From NCBI GenBank assembly GCA_003223515.1, contig QHVI01000095.1, positions 1-46,469 of the forward strand: a stretch of 46,469 nucleotides of DNA. Direction: 5' to 3'. This DNA comes from Candidatus Angelobacter sp. Gp1-AA117. GTDB lineage: Bacteria; Acidobacteriota; Terriglobia; Terriglobales; Acidobacteriaceae. Under the pieces are notes generated by a model. That model saw only the letters and a list, made by a program, of their open reading frames with translations. It did no database searches and had not been told where the DNA came from. The stretch's first letter is position 1; each line of letters opens with the position of its first letter. The translations under genes were made by a program, and so were the position numbers. Below are positions 15,872 through 24,500 of the stretch, piece by piece.

Positions 15872-16639
15872 TTATTGCGGCAGCTTGTAATTTGCAATCA
15901 GGAGTTCGTTATACCGTTTCCCCGCCGTTCTCTGTGAGCTGTATACGAGCTGAAGCGTCCTGATCTCGAAATCTGAAAAGATTCGCCGAGTCTCGGGCGT
16001 GTCATTCAAGGACAGCAGAAACCGGCCCTTCAGTTGCGCAAGCAGCACCGCCATTGCCACATAATCTTTTTCTTCCATATTGAATTTGTAATATGGCCGG
16101 TTGAAATACGGTGGGTCGAGATAAAAAAAGGTTTCCGCACGGTCGCACTTCTGGAGAACCTTCTCGTAGGGGAGGCACTCCAATTGCACGTTCAAAAGCC
16201 GTTCATGGGCACGTTCGAGCAATTTCGGCAGAGATGCGGGGTTGTAGTTCGAGCCGTCCTCTATAGAGACGGTAAAGTTTCGCCGCACGATCAACCCGCC
16301 ATAGCAATTCTTTTGAAGGAAGAAAAATCGTGCTGCCCGCTGGATATCGGTGAGGGTCTCCGGTGGTGTCTTTTCAAACAGATCGAACCATCGTCGGCTT
16401 GCGATGCAGTAGTCCAGGCAGCGCACCAGTTCCGCATGGTGCAATTTACAGACCCGCAAGAAATTGAAAATATCATCGTTGAGATCGTTCAATATTTCGA
16501 CTTCAGAAGGTTCTTTGTGGAAGAAGACTTGAGCACCCCCGCAGAAAGGCTCGACATACGTCGTGTGCTGCGGGATGAGAGAAATGATCTTTCGAGCAAG
16601 GCGGTTCTTTCCGCCCAGATATGATAGTGGTCCAACCAT
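15872..16639 (-). CDS. D12-class (Dam-type) adenine-N6 DNA methyltransferase
   Basis: A 255-residue enzyme that transfers methyl from S-adenosylmethionine to adenine in a short DNA site. The SAM-binding motif is near the N-terminus (YLGGKNRLARKI, YVEPFCGGAQVFF), a motif ILNDLNDDI follows, and the catalytic DPPY is in FFYLDPPYFNRPYY near residue 180. Length and motif order are normal for Dam enzymes. No restriction endonuclease is adjacent, so it is probably an orphan or phage-type methylase. The ATG at 16639 has no evident ribosome site and follows a large inverted repeat that separates it from the RuvC-like gene upstream. Confidence 0.88.
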   Translation of the reverse strand: MVGPLSYLGGKNRLARKIISLIPQHTTYVEPFCGGAQVFFHKEPSEVEILNDLNDDIFNFLRVCKLHHAELVRCLDYCIASRRWFDLFEKTPPETLTDIQRAARFFFLQKNCYGGLIVRRNFTVSIEDGSNYNPASLPKLLERAHERLLNVQLECLPYEKVLQKCDRAETFFYLDPPYFNRPYYKFNMEEKDYVAMAVLLAQLKGRFLLSLNDTPETRRIFSDFEIRTLQLVYSSQRTAGKRYNELLIANYKLPQ

Positions 16640-16669
16640 GATAGTGATAATGTTTGAGGTTTGTGCGTG

Positions 16670-16779
16670 AACAAGGGGGAGTGCTTTCGGCGACCCCCTC
16701 GACCTGACGGCCGCTCATTTCGGCTATACGTCAGCGGGGGCCGGCGAAAGCACTTACCGCTGTTATGGAATCCCTTGTT
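16670..16779. repeat. 110-bp imperfect inverted repeat (large hairpin) between RuvC-like and Dam genes
   Basis: From outside in, the paired arms are AACAAGGG/CCCTTGTT (16670-16677, 16772-16779), AGTGCTTTCG/CGAAAGCACT (16680-16689, 16745-16754), CCCCC/GGGGG and CTGACG/CGTCAG (16704-16709, 16729-16734), with a loop of about 19 nt. The outer right arm lies inside the end of the RuvC-like gene. No T run follows on either strand, so it is not a simple terminator. It could be a structured RNA in the operon transcript, a recombination site or the substrate of the RuvC-fold protein. Confidence 0.75.
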
Positions 16780-17311
16780 GCTTGTGTTCAGAGAAGACTT
16801 CAGCGAACTGGGTGAGATGCGTAAGCCCGAGTGCGACGGCATCGAAGATCGTGGTGTTGTGATGTTCGCTCATCCATGTTTTGCGAACCGGGGGCAGCTT
16901 CCACGTGAGCTCTGGGAAAAGGAGCGCAATTTGGCTTGCGATGGCATCTTTCCCGGCATCTCCCAATGCTGAGAACACGCGCCGTATTTCGTTCCTTCCC
17001 AAAAGGACCAATTCGCCTGAATGGCGTTTCGCTTCCGCTTCGATGAGCTTCACAATCTGACGGTGTTTGGGAGCTCTCGAAACGTTCAGCCCCGATACGT
17101 GATTGGCGACTACTACTGATGGCTGATACATCGCAAGCAGAGGGACAATACGTTTTCTCGCCAGGCGTACTCTTTCGTCATCCTCGGCAGCTCGGTACGT
17201 TTTTATGCCCCAGGCCAGCAATTCGCGTGGCCCATTCAGCACGGCATAACCGAACTTCTGCAGACGAATGTCGAGCGTCAATATCGTGTTATTTTGAGCG
17301 TTTGCGGACAT
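16763..17311 (-). CDS. RuvC/RNase H-fold protein, one catalytic acid apparently missing
   Basis: A 182-residue protein with the layout of RuvC-type resolvases: strand 1 TLDIRLQKFGYAVL with the first Asp, ELLAWGIKTY, a strand PSVVVANHV where RuvC enzymes carry a catalytic Glu (here Asn), and a C-terminal HHNTTIFDAVALGL helix with the final Asp. It begins 2 bp after the XRE copy B gene. Such XRE plus RuvC-like pairs are typical of mobile elements. If the Glu is truly lost it may bind branched DNA without cutting. The alternative is that another acid serves. The function is inferred. Confidence 0.65.
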   Translation of the reverse strand: MSANAQNNTILTLDIRLQKFGYAVLNGPRELLAWGIKTYRAAEDDERVRLARKRIVPLLAMYQPSVVVANHVSGLNVSRAPKHRQIVKLIEAEAKRHSGELVLLGRNEIRRVFSALGDAGKDAIASQIALLFPELTWKLPPVRKTWMSEHHNTTIFDAVALGLTHLTQFAEVFSEHKQQGIP

Positions 17312-17313
17312 GC

Positions 17314-17664
17314 TCAGATTTCAATACCGTTTCTCCGGGCGAACAGCCACTCAAGCTTGTGAGCAGTGCGACGCATACCTCGACCTTTTACGCTCTTCGA
17401 TTGCAAGGTTTGTTCAAGCTCAGTGAGCCGGATTTCAATCCCATGCACGACGGTCTCATAGAAGCCGGGAAAAAGCTGGGATACTGGAATCCGAAAAACC
17501 GCTTCGTAGGCGAGCGCCATAAGGAATGGCGGAGCATTCCTGGCATACTCGTGCTGAATTACTTGACCTGTGCTGGTATAGCCCAAAATATAAGCGAGCT
17601 CACGTTGTGAGAGCCCGCTTTTCTGCCGATGAGTCCGAAGACGACTTGCGAAATGATGTGCCAT
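17314..17664 (-). CDS. XRE-family transcriptional regulator, MAHH/LFPG type (copy B)
   Basis: A 116-residue paralogue of the protein at 13036-13389. It starts MAHHFASRL, has the helix-turn-helix SGLSQRELAYILGYTSTG and the motif SQLFPG, then a charged helical tail. It heads a minus-strand run with the RuvC-like gene (2-bp gap) and, after a large inverted repeat, the Dam methylase. No ribosome site is visible, as with copy A. It probably regulates its own operon through the shared upstream motifs. Confidence 0.75.
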   Translation of the reverse strand: MAHHFASRLRTHRQKSGLSQRELAYILGYTSTGQVIQHEYARNAPPFLMALAYEAVFRIPVSQLFPGFYETVVHGIEIRLTELEQTLQSKSVKGRGMRRTAHKLEWLFARRNGIEI

Positions 17665-17694
17665 TCGAGCTGTACAGAATCAAAACTTTTTGCA

Positions 17695-17790
17695 CGACTG
17701 CTCTCAGGGTAGCAAGTGAATATTCTCTAACAAGTGTGTAAATCTTGTCTGGCGCAACTATAAAAATGAGCTTACCGACAATTGTCCACA
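17695..17790 (-). promoter_or_regulatory. Upstream motifs shared by the two XRE paralogues (copy B)
   Basis: Read on the minus strand, TGTGGACAATTG (complement of 17779-17790) is followed by CTGAGAGCAGTCG (complement of 17695-17707), then the ATG 30 nt further on. The order matches copy A, though the spacing between motifs is 71 nt here and 34 nt there. This supports inheritance of a regulatory region together with the gene. Confidence 0.45.
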
Positions 17791-17950
17791 TAGTGGCGAG
17801 TTGCTTCGTTGGATTTTCAATAATCCCCAATGCTGCGGCTGTTCGGTGACTCTTAACATCTTCTGAACTCCTGAAGAGCCAATAGCTCTGACTTCCGATA
17901 CAGAATGCAGCCTTTTCAGAAAAGGTAAGGGTTGTTATCGTCGAGGCCTC

Positions 17951-18121
17951 ATGAAAACAGAGAAGGAACCAAACGAAGACGTCAGAAAGGAAGTGCGGGA
18001 AGAAGCCGACGAACTAGACGAACTGCTTCCATTGCTCCGGCTTCTCCTTCGGGAGCCGCCTGAGGGCCACGACTTTAAGACGTGTCCAATCTGCCGCCGA
18101 TGGGGAATCACGCACATTTGA
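17951..18121 (+). CDS. Small acidic protein with CxxC knuckle, upstream of serine recombinase
   Basis: A 56-residue frame starting [14 protein letters not shown], highly charged and helical, ending [17 protein letters not shown]. The CPIC pair plus a late His suggests a metal knuckle. It ends 22 bp before the serine recombinase start on the same strand and has GAGG just upstream of the ATG. It may be an accessory or directionality factor for the recombinase; this is inference from position only. Confidence 0.5.
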   Translation: MKTEKEPNEDVRKEVREEADELDELLPLLRLLLREPPEGHDFKTCPICRRWGITHI

Positions 18122-18143
18122 CCCGAAAACAGCAGGCGCTATA

Positions 18144-19739
18144 GTGGGAGCAAAGGTCGAAAAATCACATCTCAAATTCTTGAATCGATATTTTGCGTAT
18201 TGTCGAAAATCTACGGAAGACGAAGACCGGCAGGTACTGTCCATCGAGTCACAGGCGCAGGAGTTAAAAACTCTGGCTCGCCGTCTCGCACTCCAAGTGA
18301 TTGATACTGAAGAGGAGGCGCAAAGCGCGAGAATTCCTGGCCGCCCGGTGTTTGAGGCAATATTGAAGCGCATCGAACGGGGAGAAGCTGATGGCATTCT
18401 TGCCTGGCACCCGGATCGCCTTGCGCGTAATGCCCTGGATGGTGGCCGTATCATTCACCTGCTCGATACCGGCGTTCTTGTGGATCTCAAGTTCCCCAGT
18501 TACACCTTCGAGAATACTCCTCAAGGAAAATTCAACTTGGGCATGGCATTCGTGCAGTCAAAGTACTACGTGGACCAACTGAGCCAAAATGTGCGCCGGG
18601 GCAACCGAACCAAACGCGAGAAGGGCTGGCTCCCCAACATGGCTCCCACTGGGTACCTGAATGCAGAACGTGCCAGTGAGAAGATCATCGTATCGGATAA
18701 AGAGAGGTTTTCCATCGTCAAACACTTTTGGGAATTGTTTCTCACCGGGGCCTACTCGGTACCAGAGCTCACGAATATTGCCAAATCTTTGGGGCTATGC
18801 ACACGCAAACGTAAACGATGCGGTGGCGGTCTCATCACAAAGAGTGCAATGTACCACATCCTCGCAAATCCGTTTTATGCAGGTTATATCGTTTATGAAG
18901 GCAACTGGTTTCAGGGACAGCACGAAGCAATGATTACGCTCGATCAATATAAACGGGTGCAATCTCTTCTCCACCGTCCAACTCGTTCCCGACCGGAGCG
19001 GCACGAATTCTCGTATATCGGCCTGATCCGTTGCGGCAGGTGCGGCTGTGCCATAACAGCGGAAAATAAAGTAAATCGGTTTGGTTCCCACTACGTGTAC
19101 TATCACTGCACTCATAACCGGCACGACATCGTTTGCCACGAACCAAGCATTGAAGAACGCGCGCTCGAAATGGAGATCATGGCGGAAGTAAAACGGATTT
19201 ACCTTCCTGACCGTCTCACCACTCGGTTTCTCGCGTTGCTTGAACAGGAATGGCACCGCGACCAGCACACTCAGGAAGAGATAAAACAGAGCATTGAGAA
19301 AGCGATTGCCGAGAGTGAGCACACGATGACGAATCTCACCCGTTTACGTTATCGCGATCTGATTTCGGACAATGAATTTGTGCACGAGCGCTCACTTCTA
19401 ATGGAAGAACGATTGCGCTTACAAGAAAAACTAAATGAACTCGGGACGATCAAAGCGCTCGAACCCCAGCAAAGGCTGTTTTTATTCAGGAATCGCGCGG
19501 TCTTTTGGGTGACACATGGAACGCGGCTGCAAAAACGGGAAATTCTATCCAGCCTTGGTTCGAACCTACTCCTGACAGGCAAAAAGTTCAGCATTGACGT
19601 GAAAAAACCCTTGATGACCGTTCCCAGGAACGGCTCTTTGTCGAGTCTGCTGGCCACCCTCAACGAAGTTCGAACCTTATTAGCCGAGGAAGAGGAGTGG
19701 TTCCTTCCAGAACTTCCGCCGCCGTCACTCGAAATGTAA
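18144..19739 (+). CDS. Large serine recombinase
   Basis: A 531-residue site-specific recombinase. The resolvase domain (about 14-155) has the catalytic serine in [12 protein letters not shown] (Ser23) and the conserved arginines in HPDRLARN. The recombinase DNA-binding domain follows (about 180-290, [15 protein letters not shown]). A zinc ribbon is at about 295-330 (RCGRCGCAI, then YHCTH), and a coiled coil and C-terminal tail complete it. Such enzymes integrate or excise phage-like elements without host factors. The start is a GTG at 18144. The final about 90 bp of the gene and 65 bp beyond it are duplicated at 21285-21440, next to the RHS copy. Confidence 0.9.
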   Translation: MGAKVEKSHLKFLNRYFAYCRKSTEDEDRQVLSIESQAQELKTLARRLALQVIDTEEEAQSARIPGRPVFEAILKRIERGEADGILAWHPDRLARNALDGGRIIHLLDTGVLVDLKFPSYTFENTPQGKFNLGMAFVQSKYYVDQLSQNVRRGNRTKREKGWLPNMAPTGYLNAERASEKIIVSDKERFSIVKHFWELFLTGAYSVPELTNIAKSLGLCTRKRKRCGGGLITKSAMYHILANPFYAGYIVYEGNWFQGQHEAMITLDQYKRVQSLLHRPTRSRPERHEFSYIGLIRCGRCGCAITAENKVNRFGSHYVYYHCTHNRHDIVCHEPSIEERALEMEIMAEVKRIYLPDRLTTRFLALLEQEWHRDQHTQEEIKQSIEKAIAESEHTMTNLTRLRYRDLISDNEFVHERSLLMEERLRLQEKLNELGTIKALEPQQRLFLFRNRAVFWVTHGTRLQKREILSSLGSNLLLTGKKFSIDVKKPLMTVPRNGSLSSLLATLNEVRTLLAEEEEWFLPELPPPSLEM

Positions 19740-19804
19740 TTGTGCTATTCCGCAAAGCATAGCAATTTATCCCAGCTGCACAAGGTGGGTGATGTTCTGA
19801 TTCT
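19649..19804 (+). repeat. Direct repeat, left copy (end of serine recombinase)
   Basis: These 156 bp, covering the recombinase C-terminus and what follows, recur at 21285-21440 without any indel and with scattered substitutions. They mark one arm of a segmental duplication that also contains the RHS leader. Confidence 0.9.
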
Positions 19805-19858
19805 TCCAAGGCGTCTCAGGGGATATCCCGATTCAGCTAAGCGACATTCTTTAGAGGG

Positions 19859-20389
19859 TTAAAGAGTCGCCAGAAAATATTTTATAGATTGTTTGCTAAC
19901 TTCTAAAAATGGAGTGAGATTGAAATACGGCTTACCATCCTGTAACTCAAAAACATCATCATTGTTGGTGCCAATATCCAAAAATATCTCTGGTGCCATA
20001 ACCGTGTTGTGAGTCAATTTGCATCGATAATCTTTATATATTATTCCAATTGAACTGGCTGATAAGTGGAGATTATAGTATTTGGTGTTATTCAAAATGT
20101 TGAAGTGATTTCTAACGCTGCCACCTAGAATATAAGAGCCTATGCTGTCAGCGATGGATAATAATAGAACTGCTGGCGGATAGCCATAACACCCGCCTGA
20201 ACCCCAAACTTTAGGGTCTTTTCGAAAGGTTACACAATATTCTGCAACAAGAATCATTTCGGGCAGCGATTCTTTAAGCATTGATTTTTTGTTTGGGTGA
20301 GTTGCCATGTCATTATTATAGTGCCTCTGTAAATGGTCTGCGAGATTCCTTCCGGAATTTACGCCGCGCAGAAAATATAAGCTTTCCAT
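19859..20389 (-). CDS. Conserved protein of unknown function (176 aa)
   Basis: The protein contains a block GYPPAVLLLSIADSIGSY and a later RCKLTHNTVMAP, ending NLTPFLEVSKQSIKYFL. I recall similar uncharacterised proteins in many bacteria with the same order of motifs, but no function is known to me. The first ATG (20389, MESLYFLRG) is taken; an internal start at 20308 (MATHPNKKS) is possible. It lies between the serine recombinase and the collapsed RHS copy, in the opposite direction, and is absent from the right-hand duplicate. Confidence 0.6.
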   Translation of the reverse strand: MESLYFLRGVNSGRNLADHLQRHYNNDMATHPNKKSMLKESLPEMILVAEYCVTFRKDPKVWGSGGCYGYPPAVLLLSIADSIGSYILGGSVRNHFNILNNTKYYNLHLSASSIGIIYKDYRCKLTHNTVMAPEIFLDIGTNNDDVFELQDGKPYFNLTPFLEVSKQSIKYFLATL

Positions 20390-20404
20390 TCTCGCGACAC
20401 CAAA

Positions 20405-20780
20405 GTGATTTCATAAATATTTGACAACTATTTTATTTTTTCTTATCACTTTTTATCTAGGCGCAGGAGTTGTGAACATAGACTTATTACGCGTCTTCAG
20501 ACCATAATGAAGTAACCAATTTCAATCCACAAAGACTCTTCTTCGGATCATGGGCTGAAGGAACAAGCAAGGAAAGTTTTCGTCGCTGTTGTCATTGCGG
20601 CTTTCGTGCTCTCGCCCTTGGCCCACGCACGGAGCGTTGATGCGTCCCCAGCAACTGACGGTGAAACAACCACCGCAAGCAGCAGCCATGGAAGCACTGA
20701 CAATGCGACTCCTGCAGCTTCGATAGCAGATGCTGCTCCGAGTGGCGACGCATCTGCTTCGCAAAACTCTCCGAGCACCG
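20405..20780 (+). repeat. Duplicated RHS promoter and leader region, left copy
   Basis: This segment is similar to 21454-21837 with small differences, covering the upstream region, the export leader and the serine/proline-rich linker. A TTGACA at 20422-20427, followed after 17 nt by TATCAC, is a plausible promoter; the right copy has the weaker TTGAAG. Homology ends near GAGCACCGA, where the left copy jumps to sequence homologous to 27480 onwards. Confidence 0.8.
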
Positions 20781-21079
20781 ACGAACAACAAAAAAATCTA
20801 TCCATAATACAAACTGCTATCATTCAGGGAATATTCTTCTTAGCCGTTTCCATCCTGAGTTATTTTGGTTGGAAACGATACGGCCACAGAGATTACTTGC
20901 AATTCAGCCTGCTTGCAGTTCTTGGAGTTCTCGTTAATGTTTGGAGTGCAATTGCTAGGGACGTTTTGAAACTGCCACCTGAAATTAGGCTGGTCAATAG
21001 CCGCATACTTCTGGTTTTCTGGATTATATTCGTTATTTCTGTACTGGTAATCGCATTCAAGCGATCTCATTCAAAATAG
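20555..21079 (+). CDS. Collapsed RHS copy: export leader fused in frame to three-helix membrane protein
   Basis: The N-terminal part matches the leader of the RHS gene at 21584 (KVFVAVVIAAFVLSPLAHARS and the linker to about SPSTD). At about 20780 it jumps to the equivalent of 27480 and continues in frame into the 90-residue membrane protein, whose last 88 residues are identical to the copy at 27506-27778. The membrane protein's own ATG has become ATA. The initiation codon is uncertain because the ATG of the right copy is not conserved; CTG at 20555 or GTG at 20606 are options. This is a deletion derivative lacking about 5.6 kb of RHS sequence, yet the frame is open. Confidence 0.65.
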   Translation: MKEQARKVFVAVVIAAFVLSPLAHARSVDASPATDGETTTASSSHGSTDNATPAASIADAAPSGDASASQNSPSTDEQQKNLSIIQTAIIQGIFFLAVSILSYFGWKRYGHRDYLQFSLLAVLGVLVNVWSAIARDVLKLPPEIRLVNSRILLVFWIIFVISVLVIAFKRSHSK

Positions 21080-21175
21080 GTCGGAACCCTGGGTTCCGAA
21101 CAAACCTCCTACACGGGGAACCGATCGCGGTTCCCCGACCCCCTCCGCTCGTTCGATTCCCCGTCTCCAGAAAGG

Positions 21176-21281
21176 CATTTTCCTTTCCGCATAAGAGGGC
21201 GTATCGGACGAGCGTAGGCGAGGAGATAGAGCGCGTTTCCAGCAGGAAACGACGCGACCCTCTTATGCGGAAAGGAAAATG
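21176..21281. repeat. Perfect 24-bp inverted repeat with 58-bp loop
   Basis: The arms at 21176-21199 and 21258-21281 (CATTTTCCTTTCC to ATAAGAGGG and its complement) pair perfectly. The loop holds a second hairpin (GTTTCC-AGCA-GGAAAC). Two smaller GC-rich hairpins precede it at about 21085-21140. The right arm ends 4 bp before the start of the 156-bp direct repeat, so the element marks the duplication boundary. It could be a recombinase site, a MITE-like element or a strong structural RNA. Confidence 0.85.
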
Positions 21282-21284
21282 TTA

Positions 21285-21440
21285 GCTGGCCACCCTCAAT
21301 GAAGTTCGAACCTTATTGGTTGCAGAAGAGGAGTGGTTCCTTCCAGAACTTCCGCCGCCGTCACTCGAAAGATAATTGTGCTATTCCGTAGAGCATAGCA
21401 ACTTATACCAGCTACACAAGGTGGGTGATGTTCTGGTTCT
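21285..21440 (+). repeat. Direct repeat, right copy (recombinase tail remnant)
   Basis: A copy of 19649-19804. It carries the last codons of the serine recombinase out of context and cannot be expressed as a protein. It shows that the RHS block was duplicated together with part of the recombinase gene. Confidence 0.9.
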
Positions 21441-21583
21441 CATGACATACGATGTGAGTTCATAAACATTTGAAGAAAAGTTCATTTTTTCTTTATCGCG
21501 CCTTTATCTCCAAAGAGGAGTTATGAACATAGACTTATTGTGCATCCTCAGACAATAATGAAATAACATTATCACCCACATAG

Positions 21584-24500
21584 ATGCATATCTTTTCTTC
21601 GGATCATGGGTTGAAAGAACAAGCGAGGAAAGTTTTCGTCGCTGTTGTCATTGCGGCTTTCGTGCTTTCGCCCTTGACTCACGCACAGAGCATTGATGCA
21701 CCCCCAGTAACCGGAGGTGAAGCAACCCCCTCAAGCAGCAGCCAGAGAAGCACTGACGATCCTACTCCTGCACCTTCGGTATCAAATGCCGCTCCGAGTG
21801 GCGACGCATCTGCTCCGCAAAACTCCCCGAGCACCGATACGCAATCCACTGCCCAATCTACGGATACGACAACTTCGCAGCCAAGCGATACAGCCGGTGT
21901 GGAGAGCCTCAGGACAGATTCCATAACTTCGGGGGCAACGGCGCAATCCGCACTGAACTCTGGGGGATATCCGAATCCGGTCTCACAGCCGGTCGCACAG
22001 AACAGCTTCAATCAAGACCTTGTGAAAATCGACAAAAATAGCGGGGCATTGCATGCGACCTTTCCCATTGGGATTCCACCGGGAAGAAACGGTCTGCAGC
22101 CGGATGTCGATCTCGCATATGACAGCGGGAACAACGAACAAGGGAGTATTTTCGGAGCAGGGTGGTCGGTCAACATTCCATATATCGAGCGCCTCAGCAA
22201 AACCGGGGTTGACAATCTATATAGCACAAGCACCCCGAATTACTTCACTTCATCGCTGGACGGCGAACTTGCGACGACGAGCATCGCTTCGAATTATGTT
22301 CCACGCACTGAGAACGGAGTATTCGACAAATACCTCTTCTCCACCTCGACCAGCCAATGGACGGTAACGGGCAAGAACGGGACACAGTACCTCTTCGGCT
22401 CCAGTGCGGACAGCCAGCAGAGCGATCCAAATAATTCGGCGAATGTCTATAAGTGGATGTTGAAGCAGATCACGGACACGAACGGGAACACGGTCACCTA
22501 TTCATATTTCAAAGACAGCGGTCAGATCTATCCCTCAAGTACGGTATATACGAATACAACCTCGACGGCAGGCATTTTTGAGGTCGATTTCCTGCGGCAG
22601 TCGCGCAGCGACATCGCAACGTCTTCCGCAGCCGAATTCGGCGTGAGTTCGAAATATCTCATAAACGAAATCGATGCCAAGGTGAACGGAAACTGGGTGC
22701 GGAAGTATGTCCTCGGGTACGGCACAGGAACGAACGGTTCGACTTCGCTCCTCGCCTCAATTGTGGAGAGTGGCCGGGACAGTCTGGGAAATGTAACGAC
22801 ACTTCCCACTTCGACTTTCTCATATAGAACGCAGACTCCGGGTTGGACGGCGAACTCGACCTGGAATCCACCCATCGCATTTTCCGATTACACCCGGAAC
22901 GACAATGGAGCGCGAATCGCCGACGTGAACGGCGATGCTCTCCCAGACCTGATCTCGAGTTACAGCGGCACCTCGTATTCGTCATCTTCGTACTTGAATT
23001 CCACTCACGGATGGACAAGCACTTCGACGTGGTATCCACCCACGAGTCTCGCAGACAGTTCAGGCTGTGACAAAGGAGTCCGAATCGCGGATGTAAACGG
23101 AGACGGCTTGCCGGACATCATCTACGGATACACGAGCGGCAGCCCGAGTTCTACGTTTTCCACGGGAGCGTACATCAATACAGGAACCGGGTGGACAGCG
23201 AGTTCCACGTGGGCACCCCCGATCACGATTTCGAACAGTTCGTGTCTCGATCTCGGGGTGCGCATCGCCGATGTTAATGGTGACGGTCTGCCCGACATCA
23301 TTTACGGATATACGGGGAGTTCTCCGAATTACACCTTCTATTCAGGCGCATATCTCAACACTGGCAATGGATGGGCGACTAGCACCGCGTGGGCGCCACC
23401 CATCGCGTTTACTGACTACTCCGGAGCTGACAACGGCGTGCGGATAGTGGACGTAAACCGCGACGGCCTGCCGGATTTGATCTCCGGGTACAACACCGAA
23501 TACCCGAATTACACCTTCACGTCATCTGCCTATATGAATACGGGGAACGGTTGGACGAGCGATCCGTCATGGGCACCGCCCATCGAGTTTGCCAATCGGT
23601 ATCAATATAACGATGGAACCGCCATTGCAGACATAAACGGCGACGGACTTCCCGACCTCTTCGGTGGATTCAACGATGCTTCAGGCACTCTTTCGCGATG
23701 GGCTGACATCAATACCGGCCACGGATGGGTGGCAAGTTCGTCCTGGAATCCGCCCGGAAGCTTTTCGAATAACGGCTACGACAACGGAGCACGGATTGTC
23801 GGCTGCGACTCTTACCGACAATTCAGGAAATATCACGAACCAGGTTCCCTATCCTGTCTATGTCGTGACGGCCATCGGCACGAACGACGGCTCCGGTACC
23901 GCCTCGACCTCCACATATCAATATTCCGGTGGCACGTACTTTTACAGCACGCCCACAGATCACAAGTTCGCGGGGTTCAAGATAGTGACGGAAACCGATG
24001 CTGCCGGAAACGTCACGAAGACCTATTACCACACGGGAAACGGCACTGACTCTGCTCATGGGGAATATGCCGATAATTTCTGGAAGATCGGAAAGCCGTA
24101 CCGCGTGGAGCAATACGACAATGCCGGCAATCTCTACAAGCTCACGGTCTCTAAGTGGGACAGCGCGAGCCTGGGTGGGAATGCCGCATTCGTAAAACTC
24201 GTGCAGAAAACAGAACTCGATTATGACGGCCTTTCGACCCATAAGGATTCCGCAGAGACATATGCGTATGACAACACGACCGGGAACCAAATCCAGAAAG
24301 TGCAATTGGGACAGGTGATGGCCTCAAGCGACGGATCATTCACCGATACCGGGTCGGATGACATCACGACGAGCACGAGTTATGCATCGAGTACAACAAG
24401 TGGCGTGATCAGCAAACCTGCCGATGTGACGATCACGAATCATAGCGGCACGAAGATCAGAGAGACACAATACTTTTACGACGCCCTCGGATTGGGGAAC

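Noticed and set aside
22843..23790. Regularly spaced similar DNA blocks that might suggest a CRISPR array or satellite
   Set aside because: The spacing of about 170 bp and the coding frame show these are FG-GAP protein repeats (IADVNGDGLPD), not CRISPR repeats; no cas gene is present.
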